A stretch of DNA of 64,000 nucleotides from Carposina sasakii (GCA_014607495.2 CP053161.1:6085115-6149114), one strand, 5' to 3'. Shown: positions 31,735-43,739, numbered from the stretch's first letter. Translations and numbers: made by a program. The notes: generated from the sequence alone by a model not told the origin.

Positions 31735-33177
31735 ATAAAAAAGGTATCTTTGAATGATGTCCATGAAGAGCTATCATTCATATCTACCTGGTGTGATTTC
31801 ATTTCTGAAAACTGAAGATAAATTAACTAAGAACAGATCGTGAGCAAAGGGCTACTAAAAAATTGCAGCAATAATAAGAAGAAGTAAGAATAATAATGAG
31901 TACTTATAATAAGTATGAAACTCTATTTTTCTCGTATGACCTATCCTAAAGGGTAGCTTTCCATTATTTTGTGACGTTTAGAAAAATTATAAATTTTACT
32001 AGCGACTGCGTAATTTGCGAATTTATCTAAAATCTAAATATTTCCACCAATAATGTTTAGATCTCATCACGTTATTAAAGAAACGCGATAATATTTTCTA
32101 TTAACGTTTAATTAACTTTATTGCTATCGCTCACAAATTTTGTTTATTTTGTAAGCCCTGAACTACTGTTTATTTGAGACAGGAACAGTATTGAGTAATT
32201 TTAGTAATATCATATCATCAATCTACCATCCTACCAAAAAATAACTGGGAAATGGAAGGAACGGTTGCTAGAAAGTATTATAATTCATTAAATAGAAGTC
32301 GTTGCAGTAAAGTTTGAATTGACGAGGCAATTTACGGAACTGCTCATCAAACTTTAAAACGGTAAAACAGGAATGAAGGAAAACGTGGAAACTGCATTAT
32401 TTTCTTAGGTACCTACCTACTCAGTCTTAGAAGACCGTTTCAAATAAAAATTTTGTACTATATTCGCATCAGCCTATTGCAGTCTACTGCTAGGCATAGG
32501 TCTCCCCAGGGGTACGTATTTGAATACCAAAATTTAAAATATCTAAAGTTAAAATCCCGATGTTCAAAATTCCTAAAATTACAACACCTATCCACAAAAT
32601 TTGAGACTCGAAACCTTATGTGTATGTGTTATTTTCTATAGTTACCCAAGTAACTAATTATTATATAACAAACTAATTATTATGTTGGCGAAGCGCTCGC
32701 ATCATTCTGTTCTAGATCTCATATTTTGACCCTCTATCTAGGATTGGAACTAATTAACAAGTACCTAGTGTCTACTTGAGCATGTGGAATATAGTATTGA
32801 CACATGTGCTAAAGGATAGGTCAATGGACTAGAGTGCGTTTCACCAAATATGTAGTTCCTTTAAATGACGGCGCTAGTTACTATGTATATGATAGCATTA
32901 TCCATGTCGCTGCATACAAAAAATGTTAGTTCCGAAATCAGGCACAAGTTATTCTATGGACCGGACTCTAGTTTCATCCCGATGCGGGTCGATGTTGGAT
33001 GTAGGTAACTTATGGACGGAAAGTTTTGCATTTAATTATAGTCTATACCTATAGACTTGCATGAATTATCGGATGGATGGTGGGTGCAATATTTACAAGA
33101 GGTTAACTTTGTTTTGATGTACAAGGTAAAACGATAATATTAAGGCAAATAATCAAATTCAACTTTTGAAATAAAGT
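31735..33177. other. Low-repeat stretch with one LINE tail
   Basis: No gene recognised. CATCAGCCTATTGCAGTCTA then CTGCTAGGCATAGGTCTCCC at ~32,465-32,515 is a reverse RTE-like LINE 3' end. Confidence 0.5.
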
Positions 33178-33300
33178 GTTTTCATCATCATCATTATGAG
33201 CCATGAGAAGTCCACTGTTGAACATAGGCTTCTCCTAACAACCTTTTGACTCCATCGGCCATCGGTTCTTCGAGCTATGTGCCTTATTACCTTAGTTTTA
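33178..33300 (-). mobile_element. RTE-like LINE 3' end with (ATG)n tail, reverse
   Basis: TTTTCATCATCATCATTATG, AGCCATGAGAAGTCCACTGT, TGAACATAGGCTTCTCC and then CCATCGGTTCTTCGAGCTAT. On the complement this matches 57,015-57,240, including the same CATAGCTCGAAGAAC segment. Confidence 0.75.
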
Positions 33301-33830
33301 TACTAAGGACCTTACTGATAAAAAGCGCTAAACTATCTTATACACAGTTTAATTTGACAGATATTGCGTATGTTTTTTTTTTTTGTCAAAAGTTAAGTAT
33401 AACGAGGAAGTCAAGCATAGCTTTACGCGCGGTTTATAAATAGCACAAACTACTACATCTCTCATACGAGTGCCTTTAAGGGAAAAAAATCACAAATAAT
33501 ACGAGCATCATTTTGCAATATATTTTCACTCAGTCTATCTATCTATATCATATAAATTGGAACAATTACGAGGCGCCGCCGCTGATGCATTAATTGCAGT
33601 AATAACATTGTGTTGGTTATTAATTTGACACGTTTTGGAAATTCGTGTTGAATATTATGTGATAAAGTATCAAGAACTCGATAAATTACTGCATGTATTG
33701 TGTATACCATCCATCATATACCTACAGACAGCTGTGTAAATGTCCAAAATGTATCCTATCCTATTACAGTACCTACTTACCTAATGAACAGATAATTTTA
33801 AAATAATATCTCTAGAGAAATGCTTCGCCA

Positions 33831-33865
33831 GCGGAATTATTGTGCACGACACATGTTATGAGGCC

Positions 33866-33913
<48 letters not shown>
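33831..33913 (+). mobile_element. Short poly(A) retroposed insertion with 13-bp TSD
   Basis: AAATGCTTCGCCA occurs at 33,818-33,830 and again at 33,914-33,926. Between them are 38 bases (starting GCGGAATTATTGTGCACGAC) and then a run of ~48 A (33,869-33,916, the last 3 shared with the TSD). The target duplication plus poly(A) is the signature of LINE-mediated retroposition. The long uninterrupted A run implies a young insertion. The source RNA is not recognised; no polyadenylation hexamer is visible in the 38 bases. Confidence 0.92.
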
Positions 33914-33918
<5 letters not shown>

Positions 33919-34552
33919 CTTCGCCAACCACCGTCCATACCTTTCTCCCCTGTGTGACTACACACTCATCTATTTATTCAACCTTTTATAAACAATTTCG
34001 AGTGAGGCTTTTTCAGTAAAATGCACAGAACGAGGATGATTTCTTAGAATAAGGAGGGTCCAGAACCCATGATCACGAAAACTTTTGAAGCAAATTTAAG
34101 TCGGTTGAATCAACCTAGTTCATCCAGTCGGGCTGTAGACGTCAGTGGGATAACATTAAACTAATAATAGTAGTACTAGACTTGGTATTTAAATATTGTA
34201 TTTTACATTTTGTTTACAATTTTATTGTCATAGAGAAAATTATAGTGATGCCACATACAAATTATTTCCCTATTATTGTTAATAAATAAAAATAGGGTAA
34301 AAAAATTATGCTTTTTGTAATTATTCATCACAATAAAGACGATTAGGCAATAATTATACAATTTCATGTACCTACATACACGAACATTATGAAAAGTGAT
34401 GTTTGTGCAAACGTGTTAGGGTTTATGATTTTCGGACGATCGATACTGGGAGAAGAAAAGGACTACAATTTTAATATAAAAATTGACACTCCAATGTTTT
34501 TTTATCTGTATAAACTATAGGATAGGTATAGAGATTTTATTTGTTCATCCTA

Positions 34553-36716
34553 TTTTTTTTTTATTTTATTTATTTAACATTTTCATTAGTACATTAATAC
34601 TACAATTTGCCACTCACGTAGTCCTTATTGGTCTGTCTGGAGTGGCGAGATCGTTCCGTTTACATAATACTTTTTCATTAAATGTAAGTTTTTTCTAGGC
34701 GACTGCACAAAGTCTCTAATTAGTTCGGCAGGCATTTCGTTAATTATATCCGGTAGCATATACTCCCATGTGCGTGTACCATATACATTGTTATATTTTG
34801 GCAGGCTAAATGTTTTTGTATAGGTCAGCGTTCTCATACACGTTGGTCAATTTAAATTAGAATATTCCTCACTTAAAATTGCAAATTTGATTTTATTGGA
34901 GATATTCATAACGTTGCAATGGGAGAATAGTCCCTCATAATTTTCATTTTTAAATTTATCTCTATATTTTTTTTGCGCAATAATTTTAAGTAAACTAATT
35001 TGTAGTTTTCGAATATCTTCAAAATACGTTTTGTAAGTTCTACCATAACTACTTATACCATAGCTGATGACAGAATCAGCCAGTGCTAGGTACAACAGTC
35101 TTAGAATTTTAGGTGGTACTTTATATTTAAGTATATGAAATTGACTTATTAATGATCTTAATTTGTTACTAATATGTTGTATGTGTGCACACCAGTTGAA
35201 TCTGTCGTCCAAGATAAGGCCAAGGTATTTATGTGTCTTAACTAGTTCTAATGGTGAGCATTTACATGGTTTGTTGTTTAAATGCAGGCATTGGTGTTCA
35301 TGGGCTATGATTCTGGGGACTGTTGCTGCTTTAATATGTGCTGAGTGTACATGCATTATTTTTGTTTTTTGTGGATTAATAGTCAGACCAGCATCATGCG
35401 CCCATTTACACATCAAGTCGTAGCTCACTTGCATAGTATTTGTAGCCTGCTGTAAGTCGTGGTGGGCTACTAGTATACATGTATCATCGGCAAATTGATA
35501 TACAGAGCCCTCTACAAGTACATTACACATGTCATTTACATATAATAGATATTCCAGGGGCGCGATAATCGATCCCTGTGCTGTCCCTTCTTCCGTTCTA
35601 ATGAGGTTACTTAGCGTATCTTTTATTTTTACTGTTGTATATCGATTAAAATGATAGTTTTGGAATAAACTTAATAGTGGGCCCTGTATACCATTTTGTT
35701 TCAGTTTATGAAATAGCATATTAAAATTAAGTGTGTCGAATGCCTTACTAAAATCTATAAATACACATAGTACATGCTTTTTTGAGTTTAGGTGATGGTT
35801 AATTTCATTAGTAAATTTAGACAACAGCTGAGGCGCACTTTTGTTTTTTTGGAAACCAAATTGTTTCTCATTTATAATTTTATGTGTATGAATGAATAAA
35901 TTGATTTCGTCACCAAAGTATCTTTCAATGATTTTATCTATAGATGATAGAATAGTTATAGGTCTATAATTATTTATTTGTGATTTATTGCCACTTTTAT
36001 ATATGGGTCGAATAATTCCTATTTTGATTTTATCTGGGAATATTTTATTTATTAGACATCTGTTGATTAGGTGGGTCATTACGGGGGCGAGTTCGTGGCT
36101 TATATATTTTATATCTGTGACTCTTATTCCGTCTATTCCAGGACTTTTATTATCATTTAGATGTTTAATTATATTAGATATAACGTTTTCAGATGCCTTT
36201 TTTATTCTCATGCACTTTTCAGGAGTTATTTCGTATGAAGTTTTATTGAGTAGTGGTGTGTCGCAGTTTAGACATATTTTTTTCACATTAACCTGAAACC
36301 TTCAGCGAAATCGTCAGTTAGTTGTTTAATATTAGTCTTAAAAGCCTTAACTATGGTATCATCTATAGATTTTACAATTTTGCCTGTTACTTTATTTATT
36401 ACATCCCATATTTTCTTTCTGTTTTTAAAATTTTTACATATTTCGTTTTTTGTATAGTTGTTTCTTACTAAGTTAATGTAGTTAATTGTTTTATTTCTAT
36501 ATTTATTATACAGCAATCTTTTTTTACAGTTACTTTGATCTTTTTTCCATATATAATATAATTCATCCCTTTTTTTACACATAGCAATTATAGATTTATT
36601 TATCCATTCACATTTACTTCTTTTGCTATTGTTGCTTTTACATTAATATCTGCTTTGTTTATATACAGTATTAAACTTGTCTAAAATGTAGTCTAGAATG
36701 TCGTTTGGGTCCTCGT
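34553..36716 (-). mobile_element. LINE, 5'-truncated, nested in the TIR element
   Basis: The 3' end on the minus strand is A-rich (complement of 34,553-34,577, mostly A with TAAAT units). The 5' end stops within coding sequence at ~36,716 (…EDPNDILDYILDKFNTVYKQ). The boundaries are set by comparison with the uninterrupted copy at ~2,535. A clean TSD was not found, and a few bases of the target appear altered. Confidence 0.88.
34625..36716 (-). pseudogene. LINE reverse transcriptase, nearly intact
   Basis: Part 1 (36,716-36,283) is the linker before the RT: INKSIIAMCKKRDELYYIWK. It has a stop near 36,645 and is joined by one frameshift at ~36,285 to a 479-codon frame. That frame has KSPGIDGI (~48), NYRPI (~106), KQFGFQKNKSAPQLL (~141), motif A VFIDFSKAFDTLNF (~175), motif B as GTAQGS (usual GxPQGS, so P to A), motif C FADD (~265), motif D WAHDAGLTINPQKTKI (~295) and YLGLILDDRFNW. 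It stops at a TGA (34,849-34,847); the same frame then runs 74 more codons to 34,625. It would copy element RNA at a nicked target; the endonuclease is missing through 5' truncation. Jockey/CR1/L2-like by motifs. The nominal start is a GTG and not real. Confidence 0.9.
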
Positions 36717-36955
36717 ATTAATATTATAAACGCGAAAGTTTGTAAATATGGATGGATGGATGGATGGATGTTTGTTACTCTTTCACGTAAAAACGGCTGG
36801 AGCTATTTTAATAAAATTTCGTATGGAGTAAGCTAACACTCTGGATTAACACATAGGCTATTTTTATTCCGGAAAATATTTTTATCCCGGATAATTTCAA
36901 CATTTTGATTTTTTGCAGTCCACGTGGACCGCGTCGCGGGCGTCCACTAGTTTGT
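36717..36955 (-). repeat. Tail repeat inside TIR copy 2
   Basis: Contains (GGAT)5-type microsatellite at ~36,750-36,768, then AAAAACGGCTGGAGCTATTT, TATCCCGGATAATTTCAACA and GCGTCGCGGGCGTCCACTAG. It is longer than the copy at 2,388, which has lost the CGGCTGGAGC part. Confidence 0.8.
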
Positions 36956-37205
36956 AAATAAATAATTTCATTCATTGCAATATTTGCAATTCGTTTTCTT
37001 TATAATATTCACACTGACCTTATACTTTTGGTATTTTTACTACCTATTGTTTTTATTGAAACCCTAAAAAGGTGCAGTATTCCATAAGCTGGCAATAATC
37101 CTCGGTGGGAATAGGAGGAAAGTGCGGGGCATTCGAGTCGATTTTTGCTTCAATACCCGTCATATATTTGTCTTTGATGACACATTCTGGAGCTTCCTTA
37201 TTCTA

Positions 37206-37639
37206 TGGATGATTTGTACGCCAGAGAACCGAAGACAAAATTTCAACACTTACATTAAAACAATTTTGATGTGTCGAAAATCTTACATTTTGTAGGCATA
37301 TAATTTTAATATTACTACTTATTAATCATATAAATAACGCTGATTACCTTCTATGTACTTATAAGGAGTTAGTACTCGTAGTATGGACTCTAACACCTCT
37401 GGCAGGAAGGAAGTCGTGTATATTTATGGACTGAATGAGTGTCACTTACATAGACACGTGGGCTGGTTACTGACCGGCATTGCATCCAGTGACTTTGAAA
37501 TTGAATGAGACAACGATGACAAATGGCTTGCAATGATGCTACTATTCTTAGCCTATTTAATAAAGATATAGCAATGTAAAACTAGCGCGTGGATCCCAAA
37601 AAGATCTGCCCCCTAATTACCTAACTAACAAAAACAAAG
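37206..37639. other. No supported feature
   Basis: Anonymous AT-rich sequence. Confidence 0.4.
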
Positions 37640-37775
37640 CGATAGCGAAAATTGTACAAAAATCGCTGATCACTTGTCAAATTCGTATTACTTACGCCTT
37701 TGTATGCATTCCTTTTGTAAATTTCTTTCTATTGATTGTTATGTTTTGTGTACAATAAAGAATAAATTAAATTAA
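37640..37775 (+). mobile_element. LINE 3' UTR remnant
   Basis: TTACGCCTTTGTATGCATTC and TTTTGTGTACAATAAAGAAT match the UTR end at 8,700-8,835. It continues into a short (AAATT)n tail. Confidence 0.65.
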
Positions 37776-38819
37776 AAATTAAATTAAATTACTTACGTAA
37801 AATGAATTTCAAAGGAACTTTGACATTTCAAGGCGAATATTGTACAATTTTTGTACAAAACCGGGGAAAATTGACGCGGTAGTGAAAGTGGGTATACAAA
37901 GTTTTAAAGTCGTGGGCGGCCGCGATTATCGCCAATAATTACAGTAAAATTAACGGTCAACGGATGGTTAGGTTTTGGGAAACTAGTGTACTTATAGTGG
38001 GACTGATTTACGGATACATCTTACACATTGTATATTACTCGTATTATGGAACGGATGCTATGATAAACGGCTCTACAGTTTATCTTTTGACTAATAGAGT
38101 TTGACGTCAGATCTGCCTATGACAGCTGTGAACACGTTTCATACCTACGAATATGTCTAATCGCGGTATCGTCATAAAAAAGTAAATAAATCGTATTTAT
38201 CTATAGTACGATATAACATACCTATACATACAGTTGCATTTCCGAAAAGAGTGTACATATTTTGGATAAAGATGCCCATTTGCACAAACTGTTCTAGAAT
38301 ATCCCAAACTCATAGCATAGACGGGCATACTACTTAACAAACTAGTTTATTCGGTTGAAGTTGATATACTTATTTAATCTCTAAATTTTCTAATGGGTTT
38401 GCATTCTAACAATAACTATAATAATAAGTCTTGGAAAAAAAATAAAACGATTCAACAAGTCCACCCCAGCCACACCTGTGAAACCCACCAATTTACACAT
38501 TCAGTACACAGCGTCGCTACTGAACATAGTTTAAACAGATTTTCCACTGTAGTTTTACTGAGTTCTCTACTTCAACGTTAGACGAAATAAGTTGGTATCA
38601 TTGTATTTATGTGGTGACGTCATCCGCCCTACGGCGCAGTCTTTAAGGTGTGTTTAATTAATGTTAGCTTAGACCCGAATAGATCTCTTGATGGCTCTAG
38701 ATTAAGGGCATTGGGGGCAGAGTAGGGTTCAAGTTTCTAACCGTAACTTAATGTAGTAGGCAGGTACCTTTTCGCGGGTTTAACTGCTATTTTTATGATA
38801 TGACTTCTATACATGCATA
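37776..38819. other. No supported feature
   Basis: Anonymous. GTCGTGGGCGGCCGCGAT at ~37,910 recalls the end of family C. The 62-codon frame at 38,393 is not supported. Confidence 0.4.
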
Positions 38820-39193
38820 CAGGGTGATTTTTGGTCGTCAACGTTCCCGAAAACTACGGAATCTCCTCATCATCACGATCATTTTTCTCCATGGAAGCAT
38901 ACCTGGGAAGTGTCTGGTTTCCAAAATATTAGGGTCCAAAGTTGAGTAAATAGACTGCGTTTTTCTGCATAAATGCACATAGACGCGGGTAGCAGGATTT
39001 TTTCACGAAAATTAATTAATATCTGTCTATAAAAAAACTAACATAAACACTAGACACTATAAATTTCGCACGATCAAAGAATTTAAAATTAAAAAAAAAA
39101 AAAAAAACCCAGCATTTTTTTGGCATAAACTTACTTTATTTCATGTATAGAATACGTACCCTTTGTTAAAGGTGGCCACAAAAAAACACCCTG
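38820..39193 (+). mobile_element. Family D MITE, full length (374 bp)
   Basis: Left CAGGGTGATTTTTGGTCG, right GTGGCCACAAAAAAACACCC then TG; TA on both sides (38,818-38,819 and 39,194-39,195), as for Tc1/mariner-type elements. Contains GTTCCCGAAAACTACGGAAT and CTCCATGGAAGCATACCTGG. No coding capacity. Close copies: 45,393-45,763 and 59,006-59,378. Confidence 0.92.
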
Positions 39194-39195
39194 TA

Positions 39196-39320
39196 TAGAT
39201 ATGCGGCTGTATTCCTAAATTGAGGTAGCCGGAACTACAGTGCAGGATTATATAGAAGATCTCACAGACACGCTTATCGGATAAGAGAATGCCCGAGTTC
39301 CTTCGACGTCTATAGGTACC
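39196..39320 (+). repeat. Family A fragment
   Basis: TAGATATGCGGCTGTATTCC, TTGAGGTAGCCGGAACTACA and GAATGCCCGAGTTCC. It starts exactly at the family D right end, so D inserted in its TATA head. Confidence 0.65.
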
Positions 39321-39399
39321 TAAGTAGGTAGGTAGGTACTACTACTATAATGTAGAGAGAAAAAAAAACACGTTTGTATGTAACGATGCAAAATCACAA

Positions 39400-39480
39400 T
39401 GCGATCACCATCCCGCCTGCCCAGCGTGGTGACAATGGGCAAAAACCCTTTATAGCAGTCCGTGGAGTAGTGGACTATTA
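39400..39480 (-). repeat. Fragment of the CACGCTGGGCAGGCGGG repeat
   Basis: CCCGCCTGCCCAGCGTGGTG and GGGCAAAAACCC are the complement of the segment downstream of the LINE tail at 44,345-44,400 and 62,465-62,520. Confidence 0.6.
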
Positions 39481-41160
39481 CAATTTAGTGTTATTCTCGA
39501 TAAAACTACATAAGGGAAAGGCACATAAAGGTTTATTTGATGTGTAGAGAGCTTATACTTCCCACACATACTATTTTGTCAAAGGTTTGACTTTTTTTTA
39601 TTAACTTTCAGGAGACAACTTTTTTCAATATTCATGACACTAGAATATTCTTTATATCATAGAGTCTGGGAGTAGGATGACTATGATTGACTTTTTCTCG
39701 TGGATAACGTACAGATGAACGTAATTAGAATCTATTTGCGTCAGTGCTATTGTAAGTCCCACTTACACTGCAATTAATTTGACAATTGAGTATCTGCTAA
39801 CTTTTTTAATAATAACTTGACTACTGATAATGCCTTTCCCAGGCTATCGTTGTTTATATAAAATAGATTGACGCGTCAAATATTTAGATCCTAGTTCTTA
39901 ACTGATTAAGATAATGCTTGTAATAATGATAACATGCATTTGTATTCTTAATATAATATCAATTTACAATCGAATAAAACCCTAATTTGCAAAAAAAAAA
40001 AACAGATCAAGAAACATGAGTCGGTGACATCGAATTGAAAGTTCATCGTATAAATTTTAATAATAATTTTGTCATAGCTTTTTATAGATCGGTAATGTTA
40101 TTTAAGGAAACGTGAGTTAATTTCATCCGCAAATTCACTGAATAGGGTGACCATGATATTGAACTGTGTATTTCGATTACAATAACTTAAATTCCTACAC
40201 GAAATCTTAAAGAATTGCTATTATAAAAAGCATGAAAAGAACCGTAGTTATGGAGAAACGTATCATCAAAATAATAAAATCGTATAACGTATCTACAAAA
40301 GAATTTTACTTTTCAAGACCGATATTTAAATATGTTCTATCATTACACAATAATATAGCTAAAATAACTAATAATGGCATAATATACTTATGTTTTTTAC
40401 AGTATGTCAAAGGAGTCGTACGTATATAGTTTTTATTTGAGTTTGAGTTACACAGGCAAATGCACATACACAGATAGCAGCATTAAGCAAACAAGACAAA
40501 TATGACAAAATAAACAACTATAGATAAAAAACAGAGAAATAAATCAGGTAAACAATTTAGAAGACACAAAAGAAAAGAAAGAAGCTATGCATTCTATTTT
40601 AAAAACGCTATCTTTCTGGCAACTTTTTATCCACACTTTTCCCTATTCTATAGCCACCCTATCTCGGGTATTGGTTCGCCCCCAGCGCCTCCGGTTACAC
40701 GTCTCTGTTATTGTTCTTTTGCATACTGCTGAGTTATTTTTATCTCACCCCTAGTGGTATGGAGAGTTTAAAATATAATAGAGTTTAATATATTAGTAAG
40801 CTTATTCCCATTTCTATAGTTTTCCCATTGGATTGATTACCGGTTGTTTGCTTTTTGTATTACATACCTGAAAAGCATCGGTAGGCTTACCGCGTGACTT
40901 GTAAAATGAGGATCTGCAATTTTCTCTGCTCTGGGGTTATTAGGCATGTTTGTACGAGTATGTAGATATCACCTGTGGTAGATATCAACTGCTTTAATAA
41001 ACATGAAAATACCTATAGCTGTGTGAGCAGCTATTTAGGTATCTTATTTTTCATATTCAAAAGCCTAAAGAATATGTTTCAGGCTGCTATTTTTACAATT
41101 AACGTAATTTCTTCTTACGAATTTTCACCTCCTTATTCAACCCTTTATAGCCATTTTTCG
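39481..41160. other. No supported feature
   Basis: AT-rich anonymous stretch. Frames of 63-65 codons (40,232 and 40,975) show no recognisable content. Confidence 0.4.
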
Positions 41161-41285
41161 CATTAAATGGTATCCCTGTACCAAATTTATTTTAAAATGG
41201 GGCCTTTAGTTTTGGTATATAAGCGCGACAGACAGATGAGTTTTTTTTCGCATTTATATAATTAGGAAGTAAGTTTCTAAACGTG
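41161..41285 (+). repeat. Tail-repeat fragment
   Basis: ATGGTATCCCTGTACCAAAT, GCGCGACAGACAGATGAG and TTTCGCATTTATATAATTAG resemble the end of the 14,388-type tail. Confidence 0.55.
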
Positions 41286-41664
41286 GTAATTATATTTTTA
41301 CGATCTGACGTTCTTATCATTAGGAAACATCGATTTATTTATATCGACAATAGAGTATCTATAGGCAGAAGAAAGATAATGATAGGTACGTACGCACAGC
41401 CTGGGAAAAGGGTCCTCTATCCATTGCCAATAATTAAAGTAGTAAATACGGGTAAATAATATAAAGGTTCATGACCCCAATGTAGATGAATACAAACCAT
41501 ACAATAAAATAAATCATCCACAAATCAGCGTATTCATAAGGCATAAAGTAGAACAGGGTTTTTCACGTTGTCGCTCGACATATTTCCTATACTCGACATG
41601 AATGTTCATATAAATATCTGAAAAACAAAATGGCGGTTGTTTGGACAGCTGACATCAATAGTAA
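41286..41664. other. No supported feature
   Basis: Anonymous sequence. Confidence 0.35.
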
Positions 41665-41830
41665 TTTTGCGTCCGCGTGAACTTTATTGCATTTGTGTTG
41701 TTATTTTGATGTATAAGCTAACCTGATAAGTTTCATCTAAATCCGGTCGTAATTTTGCGTGAAAGAGTAATAAACAAACACACAAACATCCATCTTTGTA
41801 AACTTTCGCATTTATAATATTAGTAGATAA
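41665..41830 (+). repeat. Tail repeat, partial
   Basis: TTGCGTCCGCGTGAACTTTA, GTTTCATCTAAATCCGGTCG, TGCGTGAAAGAGTAATAAAC and TTTCGCATTTATAATATTAG. Confidence 0.7.
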
Positions 41831-42450
41831 TGAAAAGATAATGTCGAGGAAAGTGAGAATCGGGACCCAGTTCATAAACTAAACTTCAGTAATGCCAATG
41901 GCACAGAATCGAGGGAAAAACGGTAAATAACATAGCGTTACCAAAATATCCCATTTGCAATACAAATATCAATCGTACGGTGGACCTTATTGGGGCTATA
42001 TCAATAATTCATTTGCTTTTGTTGTATCGCTATTATGCTGGACAAGTGGGGATAAAACATCCATTATATAATGTACTACTACATATTCCTTGCAATCTTC
42101 CATGTGAGTTCCAAGTTCGGCGACTTAGAAAATATTACAATTTTACGAGATTTAGCGAATATCGCAAAGTTATCGAAACATTTCCACCAATAGCTTTAAT
42201 TAAGTAAGTCCAACAACTTCGACAACTTGTCTTAGACCCCCCCCCTGCACGCGTATTATTAATTTGGTGAGAGCGAGATGTCTCACTTTTAAACGTCAAA
42301 TCCACAGAGCTAGTGTTTCTACTTAGTGTGTAAAAAGGGATTGCAAACCACTTCTATCAGCCCTAATTCACTCAGACTTTACACCCCCTAACAAACATAC
42401 ACACCAAATTTCATCTGTGTACGTTAAACGGTTTATTTTTATACTTATTG
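41831..42450. other. No supported gene
   Basis: A 75-codon forward frame at 41,980-42,207 (MDLIGAISIIHLLLLYRYYA...) is not recognised and lacks supporting context. The stretch ends in a C run at ~42,237. Confidence 0.35.
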
Positions 42451-42454
42451 AATA

Positions 42455-42720
42455 TGCTTGTGTTACGGTACAGTGGAAATTTCGGTAAAAATTTGGAATT
42501 CCTGTCTGCCCCGTTCCCATGGGAATTTTGGGAAATCCGTTCTTAGTACTCTCTTACACCCCCTTAAGAACCCAAACACCAAGGGAGTGGGTGGAATTTA
42601 CTTGTGAAATTTAAAATTTATTTGTACGTATGTGTCCGTTTCTTCGTGGGGTCATGTAGGTATGTTGTTTTCGCAAGTCTTTTTAATATTAACTAATTTT
42701 ACACTCGTTTTTGAGGATTT
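42455..42720 (+). repeat. CCGTTCCCATGGGAATTT repeat, copy 1
   Basis: GTTCCCATGGGAATTTTGGG, AAATCCGTTCTTAGTACTC, GGGAGTGGGTGGAATTTACT and CCGTTTCTTCGTGGGGTCAT recur at 44,515-44,925 in the same order. Confidence 0.75.
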
Positions 42721-42850
42721 TCCCGACGTTTCCATTCATTATCGTTATCATCCATCATAAATTCAGAAATCATCAGTACTAAAAACAATGGCTGTATGGA
42801 TGCTGTATTCCTCATGCTCTTTCTTCGAGATAAACCAAACAAAAAAAAAA
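42655..42850 (+). repeat. Dispersed repeat shared with 1,720-1,905
   Basis: GAGGATTTTCCCGACGTTTC, ATCCATCATAAATTCAGAAA and ACAATGGCTGTATGG are common to both. It follows directly on the previous repeat. Confidence 0.65.
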
Positions 42851-42893
42851 ACAAATTTCATCTGTCATATTGTGTCATGTCATATGTACGTCA

Positions 42894-43080
42894 CAGAATA
42901 ATAAATTCCCAGAACCCGTGATTACGCACACTTTTGAAGCAACTTTTTAGTATGTAAAATTTTTACAACCTATTTACTGTATCTAAAAAACTGATAATAT
43001 TTTTCGATTTGGTAACAATCGGCGAGTAAGAAGAGCGGAAGATGCGGGATTTTTGACTCGTTTTTGCTTCACAAAATAAT
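42894..43080 (-). mobile_element. TIR element, third diverged fragment
   Basis: CAGAATAATAAATTCCCAGAACCCGTGATTACG-like end (shared core CCAGAACCC.TGAT.ACG, then ACTTTTGAAGCAA) and GCGGGATTTTTGACTCGTTT TTGCTTC correspond to both end regions of the element at 34,047-37,203, with most of the interior missing. Confidence 0.5.
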
Positions 43081-43739
43081 TTCATAATAATTTAAATAAT
43101 TAATTTAATAATTTCTTAGTTTTCTGATTAATTCAATTGCAATAATAACGAAGACAAAGAAATCAGAGAAGTTTAACAAGCTCTGTCTGAAGGAAAAACT
43201 CAACATTGTTTTAAAAGGTTTTCTTTCAGAACATGGAAAGTGAGACAGAATTGATACCGGTTTCAAAAGCAAGCATTTGCATGCACTAAGAACCACGTCT
43301 CTGGGACTAACAATTCAATGAAATAAATTTATTTTACATTGGAGGTGTGTGTCTACCTGTTTTGTTTGAATTTATGTCATGTACTTACGGATTTTAATTT
43401 TCTTAAATTAAAACTTAGCTATACCCGAGGGAGGTTGGCGTTAGGCAGCAGCCGGCTGTAAATCAAACGCCAAATCCTTGAAACATGACATTCATCAATA
43501 TAAGCAAGTCCTTTCACCGTGACAAACTCCGTGAGTATTTCCAGCTCCCGGAGATTTTATATAACTTCAGATTAATTAAGTTATTGTAAAAATTCTTTGT
43601 CCTACGCAGACGGATCACGAGTTTGACCTTTGGGGTGGTTCATTAAAAAAGTTACCTTAAACTTGTAAAGAGGACAAAATTTAATATCATTTTGAGAATA
43701 TTAATGGTGGCCCTCTGTAATGAAGGTAACTTTTATTTT
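43081..43739. other. No supported feature
   Basis: Anonymous AT-rich sequence. The 63-codon reverse frame at 43,105 is not recognised. Confidence 0.35.

Larger units (their letters stand above)
34047..37203 (-). mobile_element. TIR DNA transposon (copy 2, inverted), interrupted by a LINE
   Basis: Ends GAATAAGGAGGGTCCAGAA and the complement of GAATAAGGAAGCTCCAGAA, flanked by TA at 34,045-34,046 and 37,204-37,205. It matches 2,131-3,275 in reverse along both outer parts (34,047-34,552 and 36,717-37,203). The middle 2.16 kb is a minus-strand LINE. A third, diverged copy is at ~42,894-43,080. Confidence 0.85.

Noticed and set aside
39086..39107. A run at 39.1 kb (and 45.65 kb) as a retroposon tail
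   Set aside because: Both lie at the same internal position of family D copies and are variable A tracts within that MITE, with no TSD around them.
41980..42207. 75-codon forward frame as a small membrane protein
   Set aside because: A short hydrophobic start followed by random-looking sequence, no context, and frames of this length are expected by chance in 64 kb.
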